A stretch of 64,000 nt of DNA from contig NZ_CP067113.1 in the NCBI RefSeq assembly GCF_016615955.1, forward strand, positions 1,612,001 through 1,676,000, read 5' to 3'. Shown here piece by piece: positions 1 through 13,624 of this stretch. How positions within the stretch are numbered: the stretch's first letter is position 1; each line of letters starts with the position of its first letter. The translations under genes were made by a program, and so were the position numbers. The notes under the pieces are model-generated. The model was given only the letters and a program-made list of their open reading frames with translations, did not search any database and was not told where the DNA came from. Origin of the DNA: Luteimonas sp. MC1750 (GTDB lineage Bacteria; Pseudomonadota; Gammaproteobacteria; Xanthomonadales; Xanthomonadaceae).

Positions 1-2
1 TG

Positions 3-1412
3 TTCGCCCAGACGACGATGAACATCGGGCCGATGATGGCCGACGACGTCGGCATGCCGATGCCGGTGATGAACATCGCCATCTCGCTGTCGGCGCTGTT
101 CTCGGGCATGTTCATCGTGGTGCTGGGCGGCCTGGGGGACCGCTTCGGTCGCGTCCGGGTGGTCTTCTTCGGCAACCTGCTCAATATCGCCGGCTCGCTG
201 CTGATCGCGTTCGCGATCGAGGGCGCGCTGGCAACGCCGATGATCCTGCTCGGGCGCATCCTGCAGGGCCTGGCCGCCGGCGCGATCATGCCGTCGACCA
301 TGGCCCTGCTGAAGGTCTACTGGGACGGTGCGGACCGCCAGCGCGCGGTGTCGATGTGGTCGATCGGCTCCTGGGGCGGATCGGGCCTCACGGCGATCTT
401 TGGCGGCTTCATGGCGTCGACCGTGCTGGGCTGGCGCTCGATCTTCGTCATCTGCGCGCTGGTCTCGGTGGCCTCGATCGCGCTGATGCGGCAGATCCCC
501 GAGTCGGCGCCGCTGGCCGGGCGGCCCGGCAAGACCGACTGGGCCGGCATCATCTCGATGGCCGTGGGCCTCGCGGCGCTGCTGATCGTGGTGACCCAGG
601 GCTCGAGCATCGGCTGGGCCAACCTGCTCACCTGGGGGCTGTTCGCGGTCTTCCTGGTGGCCTTCGGCATCTTCGTCAACGCCGAGCTCAAGGCGCCCTA
701 CCCGCTCGTCGACTTCAAGCTGTTCCGCAACACGGTGTTCACCGGCGCGACGATCTCGAACTTCCTGATCAACGGCACCGCCGGCGCGCTGACCGTGTCG
801 CTGTGGGTGCTGCAGGGCGCGGCCGGCATGTCGGCCGCCACCGCCGGCTACCTGACGATCGGCTACGCGGTCTTCATCATCGCCTTCATCCGCGTGGGCG
901 AGAAGCTGCTGCAGCGTTTCGGCCCGCGCAAGCCGATGCTGTGGGGCTGCATGATCGTGCTGCTCTCGATCGCGCTGCTGATGGCCACCCACACGATGCA
1001 GTGGCAGTACTCGATCCTCGCGGCGGTGGCCTATTCGCTGTTCGGCCTTGGGCTGGCCTTCTATGCCACCCCGTCGACGGATGCCGCCCTGACCAACCTG
1101 CCGGGCGACCAGGCCGGCGCGGGCTCGGGCATCTACAAGATGGCCTCCTCGCTGGGCGCGGCCTTCGGCGTGGCGGCATCGGCCGCGATCTTCACCGCGC
1201 TGTCGACCAGCGGCCTGGAGATCGTCGGCACGGTGGTCGAATTCTCGGGGCGCCAGGACAACCTGGCGGTGCGCGAAGCCGGCATGGTGGGCCTGGCGTT
1301 CAATGCGCTGATGGCGATCGCCGCGCTGATCTCGGTGACGATCTTCATCCCGAAGCAGACGTCGCCGACAGCAGGCCGCGGCGACGGAACCAGGCCTCGA
1401 GCGGCAGCGTGA
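3..1412 (+). CDS. NorB/QacA-like MFS drug exporter (DHA2 type), 5' end outside the window
   Basis: Proton-driven multidrug efflux protein of the inner membrane. The reading frame is open to the left edge (it enters as FAQTTMNIGPMM), so the true start and first membrane helix lie outside; the internal ATG at 18 is not a credible start. About 12 further hydrophobic segments follow, with the MFS loop 2-3 motif GDRFGR near the start and a QRAVSMWSIGSWGGSG stretch. Those segments, plus RVGEKLLQ and FYATPSTDAA, closely resemble Staphylococcus aureus NorB as I remember it. The substrate cannot be read from sequence; fluoroquinolones or quaternary compounds would be usual for the family. The 3' end overlaps the convergent DUF3817 gene by 68 bp. 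Family assignment is firm, specific function is inference. Confidence 0.9.
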   Translation, partial: FAQTTMNIGPMMADDVGMPMPVMNIAISLSALFSGMFIVVLGGLGDRFGRVRVVFFGNLLNIAGSLLIAFAIEGALATPMILLGRILQGLAAGAIMPSTMALLKVYWDGADRQRAVSMWSIGSWGGSGLTAIFGGFMASTVLGWRSIFVICALVSVASIALMRQIPESAPLAGRPGKTDWAGIISMAVGLAALLIVVTQGSSIGWANLLTWGLFAVFLVAFGIFVNAELKAPYPLVDFKLFRNTVFTGATISNFLINGTAGALTVSLWVLQGAAGMSAATAGYLTIGYAVFIIAFIRVGEKLLQRFGPRKPMLWGCMIVLLSIALLMATHTMQWQYSILAAVAYSLFGLGLAFYATPSTDAALTNLPGDQAGAGSGIYKMASSLGAAFGVAASAAIFTALSTSGLEIVGTVVEFSGRQDNLAVREAGMVGLAFNALMAIAALISVTIFIPKQTSPTAGRGDGTRPRAAA

Positions 1413-1680
1413 CCAGCGGCGGGATCGCCGCCAGCACCGCCACCAGCAAGGCCCACATCGGCCAGCGCAGCCTGGCGCCGGCGACGAACGTGACAACGAC
1501 GTAGAGCAGGAACGCGCCGCCATGCAGGCGACCGAACAGCCAGACCCCGAGCTCGGTCGTCCCGCTGACGTATTTGAGGTACATGCCGATCAGCAGCCCT
1601 GCCCAGGTGAAGGCTTCGATCAGGGCGACGATGGAGAAGAGCCTGCCGGTCGGTGACAGGGGGCGTGGTACTGGATGCAT
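1345..1680 (-). CDS. DUF3817 family small membrane protein
   Basis: Small integral membrane protein of about 111 residues. The ATG at 1680 is chosen because the protein then begins MHPVPRPLSPTGRLF, followed by a hydrophobic helix (FSIVALIEAFTWAGLLIGMY). A longer frame opening at 1785 would translate a REP-like palindrome and is rejected. Three membrane helices are visible: the N-terminal one, a second around HGGAFLLYVVVTFVAGA, and a third around WALLVAVLAAIPPL, with a basic tail. The EAFTWAGLL and GRLHGGAF segments match the DUF3817 family, whose role is unknown. Its C-terminal 22 codons overlap the 3' end of the opposite exporter gene. Confidence 0.8.
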   Translation of the reverse strand: MHPVPRPLSPTGRLFSIVALIEAFTWAGLLIGMYLKYVSGTTELGVWLFGRLHGGAFLLYVVVTFVAGARLRWPMWALLVAVLAAIPPLVTLPLEAWFRRRGLLSATSASG

Positions 1681-1705
1681 GGGTGGTCCGGGTTGGGTGG
1701 GGCAA

Positions 1706-1728
1706 TCGCGGCTGTAGCCGCTCCTACA
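1706..1728 (-). repeat. REP-like palindrome, copy A
   Basis: On the minus strand this reads TGTAGGA followed by a perfect stem GCGGCT-AC-AGCCGC and a terminal GA. It is identical over all 23 bases to the copy at 62831-62853 and similar to 28839-28861. The TGTAGGAGCGGC head with a GCCGCGA tail is typical of REP elements of Xanthomonadaceae and Pseudomonas. It lies just upstream of the DUF3817 start. Confidence 0.8.
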
Positions 1729-1746
1729 AAAGCAGGGGCCTGAAGG

Positions 1747-1773
1747 GAAACGCCCGGCGATGCCGGGCGTTTC
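1747..1773 (-). terminator. Intrinsic terminator of acnB
   Basis: Perfect 12-bp stem (GAAACGCCCGGC, loop of 3, GCCGGGCGTTTC) 25 bp past the acnB stop. Read on the minus strand the stem ends in GTTTC and continues CCTTC, a weak pyrimidine tract. The structure is symmetrical and could also stop transcription from the other side. Confidence 0.75.
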
Positions 1774-1797
1774 TTCATGCTGCAACGGCGGTCTGGA

Positions 1798-4392
1798 TCA
1801 GGCCGCCGGCACGGCCTCCGCGACCTCGCGGTACTCCTCGATCTGGTCGAAGTTCATGTAGCGGTAGATCTCGGCGCCCTTGTCGCTGATGACGCCGACG
1901 CCTTCCATGTACTCCGCGCGTGTCGGGATGCGGCCCAGGCGCGAGCAGATCGCCGCCAGTTCCGCGGAGCCAAGGTAGACATCGGTGTTGCGGCCCAGGC
2001 GATTGGGGAAGTTGCGGGTCGAGGTCGACATCGCGGTGGCACCTTCGCGGATCTGCGCCTGGTTGCCCATGCACAGCGAGCAGCCCGGCATCTCCATGCG
2101 CGCGCCTGCTGCGCCGAAGGTGCCGTAATGGCCTTCCTTGGTCAGCTCGCTGGCATCCATCTTGGTCGGCGGCGCGACCCACAGGCGCGTGGGAATGTCG
2201 CGCTTGCCTTCCAGCAGCTTCGCGGCGGCACGGAAGTGGCCGATGTTGGTCATGCAGGAACCGATGAACACTTCATCGATGGTGTTGCCGGCAACGTCGG
2301 ACAGGGTCTTGGCATCGTCCGGGTCGTTTGGGCAGCACACGATCGGCTCGACGATCTCGGCCAGGTCGATCTCGATCACCGCCGCGTACTCGGCGTCGGC
2401 ATCGGGCTCGAGCAGCTGCGGGTCGGCCAGCCACTGCTCCATCTTCGCGATGCGGCGCTGCAGGGTGCGGGCGTCGGCATAGCCTTCGGCGATCATCCAC
2501 TTCAGCAGCGTGATGTTGCTGGTGAGGTATTCGATGATCGGCGCCTTGTCCAGGCGCACGGTGCAGCCTGCGGCGGAGCGCTCGGCCGATGCGTCGGCGA
2601 GCTCGAAGGCCTGCTCGATCTTCAGCTCCGGCAGGCCTTCGATCTCGAGGATGCGGCCGGAGAAGATGTTCTTCTTGCCCTGCTTGGCAACCGTCAAGAG
2701 GCCCGCCTTGATCGCGTACAGCGGGATCGCGTGCACCAGGTCGCGCAGCGTCACGCCTGGCTGCATCTGGCCCTTGAAGCGCACCAGCACCGACTCCGGC
2801 ATGTCCAGCGGCATGACTCCAGTGGCGGCGGCGAACGCGACAAGGCCGGAGCCGGCCGGGAACGAGATGCCGATCGGGAAGCGGGTGTGCGAGTCACCGC
2901 CGGTGCCGACGGTGTCGGGCAGCAGCATGCGGTTGAGCCAGCTGTGGATGATGCCGTCGCCCGGACGCAGCGAGACGCCGCCGCGGGTGGAGATGAACTC
3001 CGGCAGCGTGTGGTGCGTCTTCACGTCCACCGGCTTCGGGTAGGCCGCGGTGTGGCAGAAGGACTGCATCACGAGATCCGACGAGAAGCCCAGGCAGGCC
3101 AGGTCCTTCAGTTCGTCGCGGGTCATCGGACCGGTGGTGTCCTGGGAGCCGACGGTGGTCATCTTCGGCTCGCAGTAGGTGCCCGGGCGCACGCCCTGCC
3201 CCTCGGCCAGGCCGCAGGCGCGGCCGACCATCTTCTGCGCGAGCGTGAAGCCGCGACCGGTGTCGGCAGGCGCCGCCGGCTGGCGGAACAGCGTGGCGGC
3301 GGGCAGGCCAAGCGACTCGCGCGCCTTGGCGGTCAGGCCACGGCCGATGATCAGCGGGATGCGGCCACCGGCGCGCACTTCGTCGAACAGCACGTCGGAC
3401 TTGACCTGGAACCCGGCGATCACGTCGCCATTCTTCAGCGCCTTGCCATCGTACGGACGCAGCTCGACGACATCACCATGCTCCATCTTCGACACATCGA
3501 GCTCGATCGGCAGCGCGCCGGCGTCTTCCATGGTGTTGTAGAAGATCGGCGCGATCTTCGAACCCAGGCAGACACCGCCGAAGCGCTTGTTCGGGATAAA
3601 GGGGATGTCCTCGCCGGTCCACCACAGCACGCTGTTGGTTGCCGACTTGCGGCTGGAGCCGGTGCCGACCACGTCGCCGACGTAGGCGACCAGGTGCCCC
3701 TTGGCCTTCAGGTCAAGGATGGCCTGGATCGGACCGCGCCTGCCGTCCTCCTCGGGCACGAAGGGCGCGTCGGGACGCGCGTTCTTCAGCATCGCCAGCG
3801 CATGCATCGGGATGTCCGGGCGCGTGGTCGCGTCGGGCGCCGGCGACAGGTCGTCGGTATTGGTCTCGCCTGGCACCTTGAACACGGTGATGGTCAGCGA
3901 CTCCGGCACTTCCGGCTTCGAGGTGAACCATTCGGCATCGGCCCAGCTCTGCAGCACGGCCTGCGCATGCGGGTTGCCGGCCCTGGCCTTTTCCTCGACG
4001 TCATGGAAGGCGTCGAACACCAGCAGGGTGTGCTTCAGGCCGTCGGCGGCGACCGCGCCCAGCGTGGGGTCGTCCAGCAGCTCGACCAGCGGCGCGACGT
4101 TGTAGCCGCCGAGCATGGTGCCCAGCAGTCCGGTGGCGCGCTCGCGGCTGATCAGCGGGTTCTGCTCGCTGCCAAAGGCCAGCGCCGCCAGATAGGACGC
4201 CTTGACCTTGGCGGCATCGTCCACGCCGGCAGGCACGCGGTGGGTCAGCAGGTCGACCAGGAACGCGTCCTCGCCCGCCGGCGGCTGCTTCAGCAGCTCG
4301 ATGACCTCGGCGGTCTGCTGCGGCGTGAGCGGCAGCGCGGGGATGCCGAGCGCAGCGCGTTCGGCCACGTGGTGGCGATAGGCTTCCAACAT
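1798..4392 (-). CDS. acnB: Aconitate hydratase B (bifunctional aconitase/2-methylisocitrate dehydratase); rpfA locus
   Basis: Cytosolic [4Fe-4S] enzyme isomerising citrate to isocitrate in the TCA cycle; AcnB also dehydrates 2-methylcitrate and binds mRNA when iron-free. The 864-residue product matches E. coli AcnB (865) from the first residue ([16 protein letters not shown]), which fixes the start at 4392; GGAG sits 7 nt upstream. Cluster-ligand cysteines are visible in [10 protein letters not shown] and [10 protein letters not shown]. In Xanthomonas campestris an aconitase at this position next to the rpf genes is called rpfA and affects virulence factor production. It lies 59 bp downstream of vapC on the same strand, so read-through from the vapBC promoter is possible. 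A terminator-like hairpin follows at 1747-1773. Confidence 0.97.
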   Translation of the reverse strand: MLEAYRHHVAERAALGIPALPLTPQQTAEVIELLKQPPAGEDAFLVDLLTHRVPAGVDDAAKVKASYLAALAFGSEQNPLISRERATGLLGTMLGGYNVAPLVELLDDPTLGAVAADGLKHTLLVFDAFHDVEEKARAGNPHAQAVLQSWADAEWFTSKPEVPESLTITVFKVPGETNTDDLSPAPDATTRPDIPMHALAMLKNARPDAPFVPEEDGRRGPIQAILDLKAKGHLVAYVGDVVGTGSSRKSATNSVLWWTGEDIPFIPNKRFGGVCLGSKIAPIFYNTMEDAGALPIELDVSKMEHGDVVELRPYDGKALKNGDVIAGFQVKSDVLFDEVRAGGRIPLIIGRGLTAKARESLGLPAATLFRQPAAPADTGRGFTLAQKMVGRACGLAEGQGVRPGTYCEPKMTTVGSQDTTGPMTRDELKDLACLGFSSDLVMQSFCHTAAYPKPVDVKTHHTLPEFISTRGGVSLRPGDGIIHSWLNRMLLPDTVGTGGDSHTRFPIGISFPAGSGLVAFAAATGVMPLDMPESVLVRFKGQMQPGVTLRDLVHAIPLYAIKAGLLTVAKQGKKNIFSGRILEIEGLPELKIEQAFELADASAERSAAGCTVRLDKAPIIEYLTSNITLLKWMIAEGYADARTLQRRIAKMEQWLADPQLLEPDADAEYAAVIEIDLAEIVEPIVCCPNDPDDAKTLSDVAGNTIDEVFIGSCMTNIGHFRAAAKLLEGKRDIPTRLWVAPPTKMDASELTKEGHYGTFGAAGARMEMPGCSLCMGNQAQIREGATAMSTSTRNFPNRLGRNTDVYLGSAELAAICSRLGRIPTRAEYMEGVGVISDKGAEIYRYMNFDQIEEYREVAEAVPAA

Positions 4393-4451
4393 GGGGTACT
4401 CCAGGAATGTCGCGGTGGATAGTTTGTAATCGCGGCGGAACTCGGAATCGT

Positions 4452-4880
4452 TCAGGGCGCCTTGGGAACGATGATCTTCAGGCCCTTGAAGTAGTCGCGG
4501 AAAAAACCCGCGTCGCGGGTGATGAGCCCGGCGCACTGCAGCAGCGCATGCGCGCCGACGATGAAGTCTGGCCCCGTGCGCGGCGAGGGCGGCGCGTCAC
4601 CGCCGGCTGCCCGCACCCGCTGGTTGAAGCGGCGCTGCATCTCGCCGGCGCGGATGGCGGAGCGGCGTTCGACCGGCACATAGCGCATGCCCATCTCCTC
4701 GACCACGTCCATGATGTCGGTGCCGTGGCCCAGGCCGGCGGTGATCTCGCTGACGACCACGTCGCAGAGCACGACCGGGCCCTGCGCCAGCGCGTCGCGC
4801 ACGCAGCGCTCGGCCGCGTCCGCCCTGCCGGGGTCGTCGCCCAGCAGGTCGATCAGCACGGAGGTGTCGATCGCGATCAT
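4452..4880 (-). CDS. vapC: VapC-type PIN-domain ribonuclease toxin
   Basis: Toxin of a type II toxin-antitoxin pair; VapC proteins are Mg-dependent RNases that cleave tRNA or rRNA. The 142-residue protein is a whole PIN domain. It begins [13 protein letters not shown] with Asp5, and the other acidic metal ligands are visible as Glu45 (VVVSEI), Asp105 (PDFIVGAH) and Asp123 (ITRDAGFF). All four are present, so the nuclease is probably active. It follows the AbrB-type antitoxin by 13 bp, the usual antitoxin-first order. The pair sits between the two aconitase genes, which is not a typical xanthomonad arrangement as far as I recall. Confidence 0.93.
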   Translation of the reverse strand: MIAIDTSVLIDLLGDDPGRADAAERCVRDALAQGPVVLCDVVVSEITAGLGHGTDIMDVVEEMGMRYVPVERRSAIRAGEMQRRFNQRVRAAGGDAPPSPRTGPDFIVGAHALLQCAGLITRDAGFFRDYFKGLKIIVPKAP

Positions 4881-4893
4881 CCGGCGCAGGCGC

Positions 4894-5139
4894 TCAGCGC
4901 TCGACCGGATCGCCGGGCGCGCGTCCGCGCAGTTCGCGCATGACGTCGTCGGTGCTCACGCCCTCGGGCAGCTTGAAGCGGCCGCGCGCGCGGGAGATCG
5001 CATCGTCCACGTTCTTGCGCAGGATGATGCGGCCGCCTTCCAGCTCGACCTTCAGCAGGGTGCCCTTGGTCAGCCCCAGCGCATCGCGCACGGCCTTGGG
5101 CAGGGTGATCTGGCCGCGCTCGGCAACGGTGGCTTCCAT
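4894..5139 (-). CDS. vapB: AbrB/SpoVT-fold antitoxin (VapB)
   Basis: Antitoxin that neutralises the downstream PIN toxin and, as in other VapBC systems, probably represses its own promoter. It has 81 residues. The swapped-hairpin AbrB fold is evident at the N-terminus ([19 protein letters not shown]), followed by the beta strands [17 protein letters not shown] and a charged C-terminal tail that should wrap the toxin. The ATG at 5139 is chosen over an upstream ATG at 5241 because the AbrB fold starts right there and GGGAG lies 6 nt before it. Upstream is a TATAAT box inside an inverted repeat (5171-5193). Confidence 0.93.
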   Translation of the reverse strand: MEATVAERGQITLPKAVRDALGLTKGTLLKVELEGGRIILRKNVDDAISRARGRFKLPEGVSTDDVMRELRGRAPGDPVER

Positions 5140-5170
5140 GGGCGTCTCCCGGCGTCCGCTACAGGCAAGC

Positions 5171-5193
5171 GGTATGCGCCCATTATACATACC
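5171..5193. promoter_or_regulatory. Inverted repeat over the vapBC -10 box, candidate VapBC operator
   Basis: GGTATG, 11 bp, CATACC: perfect 6-bp arms that bracket the leftward TATAAT box. VapBC complexes usually bind palindromes overlapping their own promoter, so this is the best operator candidate. Binding is inferred. Confidence 0.55.
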
Positions 5194-5210
5194 TTGGAAT
5201 ACGTACTGAA
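5182..5210 (-). promoter_or_regulatory. Sigma-70-type promoter of vapBC
   Basis: On the minus strand: TTCAGT (-35, weak) at 5205-5210, exactly 17 bp, then a perfect TATAAT (-10) at 5182-5187. The predicted start near 5175 would leave a 36-nt leader before the vapB ATG. Confidence 0.7.
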
Positions 5211-5309
5211 GCCCGCATACTGCAGGGAGCGTGCAACGCACCGCTTACACATCCGTCCGTAGACTGTCGGCCTGCCCACACGCCACGCCTTCAGCACAGG
5301 AGCTCCGCC

Positions 5310-8075
<2,766 letters not shown>

Positions 8076-8077
8076 AG

Positions 8078-8100
8078 ACCCGCCTCAGCGCAAGGCGGGT
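8078..8100. terminator. Hairpin between convergent acnA and lipoprotein genes
   Basis: Perfect 8-bp stem ACCCGCCT/AGGCGGGT with a 7-nt loop, 3 bp after the acnA stop and inside the last codons of the opposing gene. There is no T-tract on either side, so it is only a possible bidirectional terminator. Confidence 0.45.
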
Positions 8101-8546
8101 GACCAGTCCGCGCTGGTCATCCGCCAGTCGCCGTCGACCAGGCGCCAGCCGGTGTCGACCTGCCAGGCCTCGGCGCTGTCCGGCAGCAGGCGACCGCTGC
8201 GGCCGGACAGCGCGACGGCGAGGCGCACGCGTGCATGCTCGCCCTCGAGCTGGATGTCCGGCGGTCCGGAGAGCACGCCCACCTCGCCATGGCGCAGGAA
8301 ATGCACGGCCGCGAGGCGTCGCGCACCGTCGCGATCGAGTCCGCCCGGACCGATGAAATCCTCGGCGAGATGCTCCGACAGCGCGCCCGCGTCCCGCGAT
8401 TCGATCGCCGTCTGCGCGTCGGCGAGCGCCTGTCGCAGCGCCTCTTCCGGCGCCGTCTTCCTGCAGGCGGCCAGCGCAACCACGATCAGCAGGATGGCGG
8501 CGAAGCGCCACGCCAGTCCGGCAACGAAGTACCTACGTCCCTCCAT
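8085..8546 (-). CDS. Predicted lipoprotein with an NTF2/SnoaL-like domain
   Basis: Function unknown. The ATG at 8546 gives a 153-residue protein starting MEGRRYFVAGLAWRF, with a hydrophobic segment ending in a lipobox-like VALAAC at about residue 27, so a lipid-anchored envelope protein is likely. The mature part (EALRQALADAQTAIESRDAG... then ALSEHLAEDFIG) has the look of an NTF2-like cone fold, and it ends with a WRLVDGDWRM strand typical of such domains. An upstream ATG at 8648 would place a cysteine-rich stretch before the signal and is rejected. It is convergent with acnA and divergent from rpfB. Confidence 0.75.
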   Translation of the reverse strand: MEGRRYFVAGLAWRFAAILLIVVALAACRKTAPEEALRQALADAQTAIESRDAGALSEHLAEDFIGPGGLDRDGARRLAAVHFLRHGEVGVLSGPPDIQLEGEHARVRLAVALSGRSGRLLPDSAEAWQVDTGWRLVDGDWRMTSADWSPALR

Positions 8547-8682
8547 GCCGCCGCAGCTCCCGCATTCCGATGCGCCCCAGCATAGCTGCACTGCGCCTTG
8601 CCGCGCCGCGGAGGCGTGTGATCCAATCGAGTCGATACGCCGGGGCACGGAACCTGGCGCCTACCGCCCGAGGGGGAAGTGA

Positions 8683-10365
8683 ATGAGCAGCATTGAACGG
8701 CCGTGGCTGGCGAACTATCCGCAGGGGATTCCCGCGCAGATCGACGCCGACGAGTACCCCTCGATTCCCGCGCTGCTGCAGGAAGCGATCGACAAGTACC
8801 GCGACCAGCCCGCGTTCTCCAACATGGGCGTGTCCATCACCTATGGTGAGCTGGACACGCTGAGCCGGCAGTTCGCCGCCTACCTCCTCGAGGAGCTGAA
8901 GCTCAAGAAGGGCGACCGCATCGCGATCATGATGCCCAACTGCCTGCAGTATCCGATCGCCACCTTCGGCGCGCTGCGCGCGGGCCTGGCGGTGGTCAAC
9001 ACCAATCCGATGTACACCGCGCGCGAGCTGCGCCACCAGCTGGTCGACTCCGGCGCGCGCGCGATCCTGGTGCTCGACAACTTCGGCCACGTGGTGCAGA
9101 AGGTGCTGGCCGAGAGCAAGGTCGAAAAGGTCATCACCACCGCGCTGGGCGACCTGTTGGGCTTCCCCAAGGGCGCGATCGTCAACCTCGTCGTCAAGCA
9201 CGTGAAGAAGATGGTGCCGGACTACACGATCGCCGGCACGATCCGCTTCCGCGACGCGCTCAAGGCCGGCGCCCGGCACACGCCGGGCGAAGTGGACATC
9301 GACCGCGAGGACATCGCGTTCCTGCAGTACACCGGCGGCACCACCGGCGTGGCCAAGGGCGCCATGCTGACCCACCGCAACCTGGTGGCGAACATGCAGC
9401 AGGCCTCCGCGTGGGTCGGCCAGCAGGCCAAGCCCGGGCAGGAGGTGATCGTCACCGCGCTGCCGCTGTACCACATCTTCGCGTTGACGGCGAACGGACT
9501 GGTGTTCACCAAGTTCGGCGCCAAGAACATCCTGATCACCAACCCGCGCGACATGCCGGGCTTCGTCAAGGAGCTCAAGCGCGAGCCCTTCACCGCCATC
9601 ACCGGCGTCAACACGCTGTTCAACGGACTGCTCAACACGCCCGGCTTCGAGGACGTCGATTTCTCGCAGCTGCGCCTCACGCTGGGAGGCGGCATGGCCG
9701 TGCAGCGTTCGGTGGCCGAGCGCTGGAAGAAGGCGACCGGCGTGACCCTGGTCGAGGCCTACGGACTGACCGAGACTTCGCCCGCGGCCTGCATCAACCC
9801 GATGGACCTGGCCGAATACAACGGCGCGATCGGCCTGCCGATCCCGTCCACCGACGCCTGCCTCAAGGACGAGGAGGGCCGCATGCTGCCGGTCGGCGAG
9901 GTCGGCGAGCTGTGCATCAAGGGCCCGCAGGTCATGCGCGGCTACTGGAACCGCCCCGAGGACACCGCCGCGGCGATCGATGCCGACGGCTGGCTGCACA
10001 CCGGCGACATGGCGCGGATGGACGAGGGCGGCTTCTTCTACATCGTCGACCGCAAGAAGGACATGATCCTGGTCTCGGGCTTCAACGTGTACCCCAACGA
10101 GATCGAGGACGTGATCGCGATGATGCCCGGGGTGCTCGAGGTCGCCGCGGTCGGGGTGCCCGACGAGAAGTCCGGCGAGGCGGTCAAGCTGGTGATCGTC
10201 AAGAAGGACCCGTCGCTGACCGCCGAGCAGGTCAAGGCCCACGCCAGGACCGAGCTCACCGGCTACAAGCAGCCGCGCTACATCGAGTTCCGTGACGAGC
10301 TGCCCAAGACAAATGTGGGCAAGATCCTGCGCCGGGAGCTGCGGGACGAAACGGTTACGCCGTAA
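8683..10365 (+). CDS. rpfB: Long-chain fatty-acyl-CoA ligase RpfB (FadD type)
   Basis: ATP-dependent ligase activating free fatty acids to acyl-CoA through an acyl-AMP intermediate. In Xanthomonas RpfB is a functional FadD that helps remove the DSF signal and channels fatty acids. The 560-residue protein has the adenylate-forming motifs in order: YTGGTTGVAKGA (P-loop), YGLTETSPA, the GYWNRPEDT/GWLHTGDMA region, and the C-terminal catalytic lysine segment PKTNVGKILRREL. An A/G-rich site (GAGGGGGAAG) precedes the ATG. It ends immediately before a CRP/Clp-type palindrome and rpfF, 178 bp away and in the same direction. The placement justifies the rpfB name over a generic fadD. Confidence 0.95.
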   Translation: MSSIERPWLANYPQGIPAQIDADEYPSIPALLQEAIDKYRDQPAFSNMGVSITYGELDTLSRQFAAYLLEELKLKKGDRIAIMMPNCLQYPIATFGALRAGLAVVNTNPMYTARELRHQLVDSGARAILVLDNFGHVVQKVLAESKVEKVITTALGDLLGFPKGAIVNLVVKHVKKMVPDYTIAGTIRFRDALKAGARHTPGEVDIDREDIAFLQYTGGTTGVAKGAMLTHRNLVANMQQASAWVGQQAKPGQEVIVTALPLYHIFALTANGLVFTKFGAKNILITNPRDMPGFVKELKREPFTAITGVNTLFNGLLNTPGFEDVDFSQLRLTLGGGMAVQRSVAERWKKATGVTLVEAYGLTETSPAACINPMDLAEYNGAIGLPIPSTDACLKDEEGRMLPVGEVGELCIKGPQVMRGYWNRPEDTAAAIDADGWLHTGDMARMDEGGFFYIVDRKKDMILVSGFNVYPNEIEDVIAMMPGVLEVAAVGVPDEKSGEAVKLVIVKKDPSLTAEQVKAHARTELTGYKQPRYIEFRDELPKTNVGKILRRELRDETVTP

Positions 10366-10381
10366 TGTGACCGAGTTCACA
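10366..10381. promoter_or_regulatory. Perfect CRP/Clp-type binding palindrome upstream of rpfF
   Basis: TGTGACCGAGTTCACA: TGTGA, 6 bp, TCACA, with all ten consensus half-site bases matching. It starts on the base after the rpfB stop codon and ends 162 bp before the rpfF ATG. In xanthomonads this is the site of Clp, a CRP-family protein inhibited by cyclic-di-GMP. Occupancy is inferred. Confidence 0.75.
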
Positions 10382-10543
10382 CTCCTGCCCTGACAAGGCC
10401 GGGCCCCTGCCCCAACCCGGCATCCCGGCTTGCCCAAGCGACCAAATGGGCGCATAGATGCCCCGCAACGGGCATTCATCATCTTTCCAGGACTCCGCCG
10501 GCGGGCCCGGCCGGAGGCGTCCTGCTTGTCAGGGGACCTCCAC

Positions 10544-11461
10544 ATGAACGTCGAATTTCTCCACCGCAGCACGGCCACGGACCTGGCTACGCTCCGCATC
10601 ACCCACGATCCGTCCAATGCCTCGCACTGGTGCCACATGCACGCCAGCCAGGCCTTCAGCGACGCCGCCTACCGGCCCTGCTTCTCCCCGCGGCTCCTGC
10701 GTGAGCTCCGGCTGTTCGCCCGCGAGGCGATCGAAGGCTGCCAGGCGGCCTCCGCCGCCGCCGACGGCCCCGCCCCGGCCCTGTCGCACATCGTCATCGG
10801 CTCCGACGCCCACGTCTTCAACCTCGGCGGCGACCTCGACCTGTTCGCCGGCCTGATCCGCCAGCGCGACCGCGACGGCCTGCTGCGCTACGCGACCGAA
10901 TGCGTGGACAGCATCCACCTGCTGCACACCCGCCTGCACCCGGACGCCCACACGGTGGCGCTGGTCCAGGGCGACGCACTCGGCGGCGGCTTCGAACTCG
11001 CCCTCGCCTGCCAGACCATCGTCGCCGAACGCGGCGTGCAGATGGGCTTCCCGGAAGTGCTGTTCGGCCTGTTCCCGGGCATGGGCGCCTACTCGCTGCT
11101 GTCGCGCCGGATCGGCGCCCGGCGCGCCGAGGCGATGATGCTCGACGGGGTGATGTACAGCAGCGAGGCGCTGCACGACATGGGCATCGTCGACGTGCTC
11201 GCGGAGCCCGGCGAGGGCGTGCGCGCGGTCAACGAGCTGATCCGCCAGAACGGGCGCATGGCCGCCGCCCGCCTCGCGCTCCACCGCGTGCGCGAGTCGA
11301 TCGACCCGATCCCCCACGCCGAACTGATGGACACCACCCGGATCTGGGTCGACACCGCGCTGCAGCTGGGTGACCGCCAGCTCAGGATGATGGAACGCCT
11401 CGTCCGCGCTCAGCTGCAGCGTCCCGTCGCACTGTCCGCTCCGGCGACCGCGCGCCGCTAG
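10544..11461 (+). CDS. rpfF: DSF synthase RpfF (enoyl-CoA hydratase/crotonase family)
   Basis: Makes the diffusible signal factor, a cis-2-unsaturated fatty acid, from 3-hydroxyacyl-ACP using both dehydratase and thioesterase activities. The 305-residue protein aligns throughout with the Xanthomonas protein as I know it: VFNLGGDLDLF, LVQGDALGGGFELAL, and MGFPEVLFGLFPGMGAYS. The two catalytic glutamates are present as Glu151 and Glu171. The ATG at 10544 is chosen because homology starts shortly after it and AGGGGA precedes it; the in-frame ATG at 10430 would add a low-quality extension. It is convergent with rpfC, 9 bp between stops. RpfC normally binds and restrains RpfF post-translationally. 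Confidence 0.97.
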   Translation: MNVEFLHRSTATDLATLRITHDPSNASHWCHMHASQAFSDAAYRPCFSPRLLRELRLFAREAIEGCQAASAAADGPAPALSHIVIGSDAHVFNLGGDLDLFAGLIRQRDRDGLLRYATECVDSIHLLHTRLHPDAHTVALVQGDALGGGFELALACQTIVAERGVQMGFPEVLFGLFPGMGAYSLLSRRIGARRAEAMMLDGVMYSSEALHDMGIVDVLAEPGEGVRAVNELIRQNGRMAAARLALHRVRESIDPIPHAELMDTTRIWVDTALQLGDRQLRMMERLVRAQLQRPVALSAPATARR

Positions 11462-11470
11462 CGCGGGACT

Positions 11471-13621
<2,151 letters not shown>

Positions 13622-13624
13622 GGC

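Noticed and set aside
1777..4422. Long open frame on the plus strand opposite acnB (881 codons)
   Set aside because: GC-rich codon bias leaves antisense frames open. The translation is Arg/His/Ala/Gly-rich with no domain, while the opposite strand is an unambiguous aconitase.
10398..10421. GCCGGG/CCCGGC hairpin after rpfB as a terminator
   Set aside because: Only 6 bp with a 12-nt loop and no T-run; easily found by chance at this GC content.
8533..10638. Antisense open frame covering rpfB
   Set aside because: Same mirror effect; rpfB carries all acyl-CoA ligase motifs.
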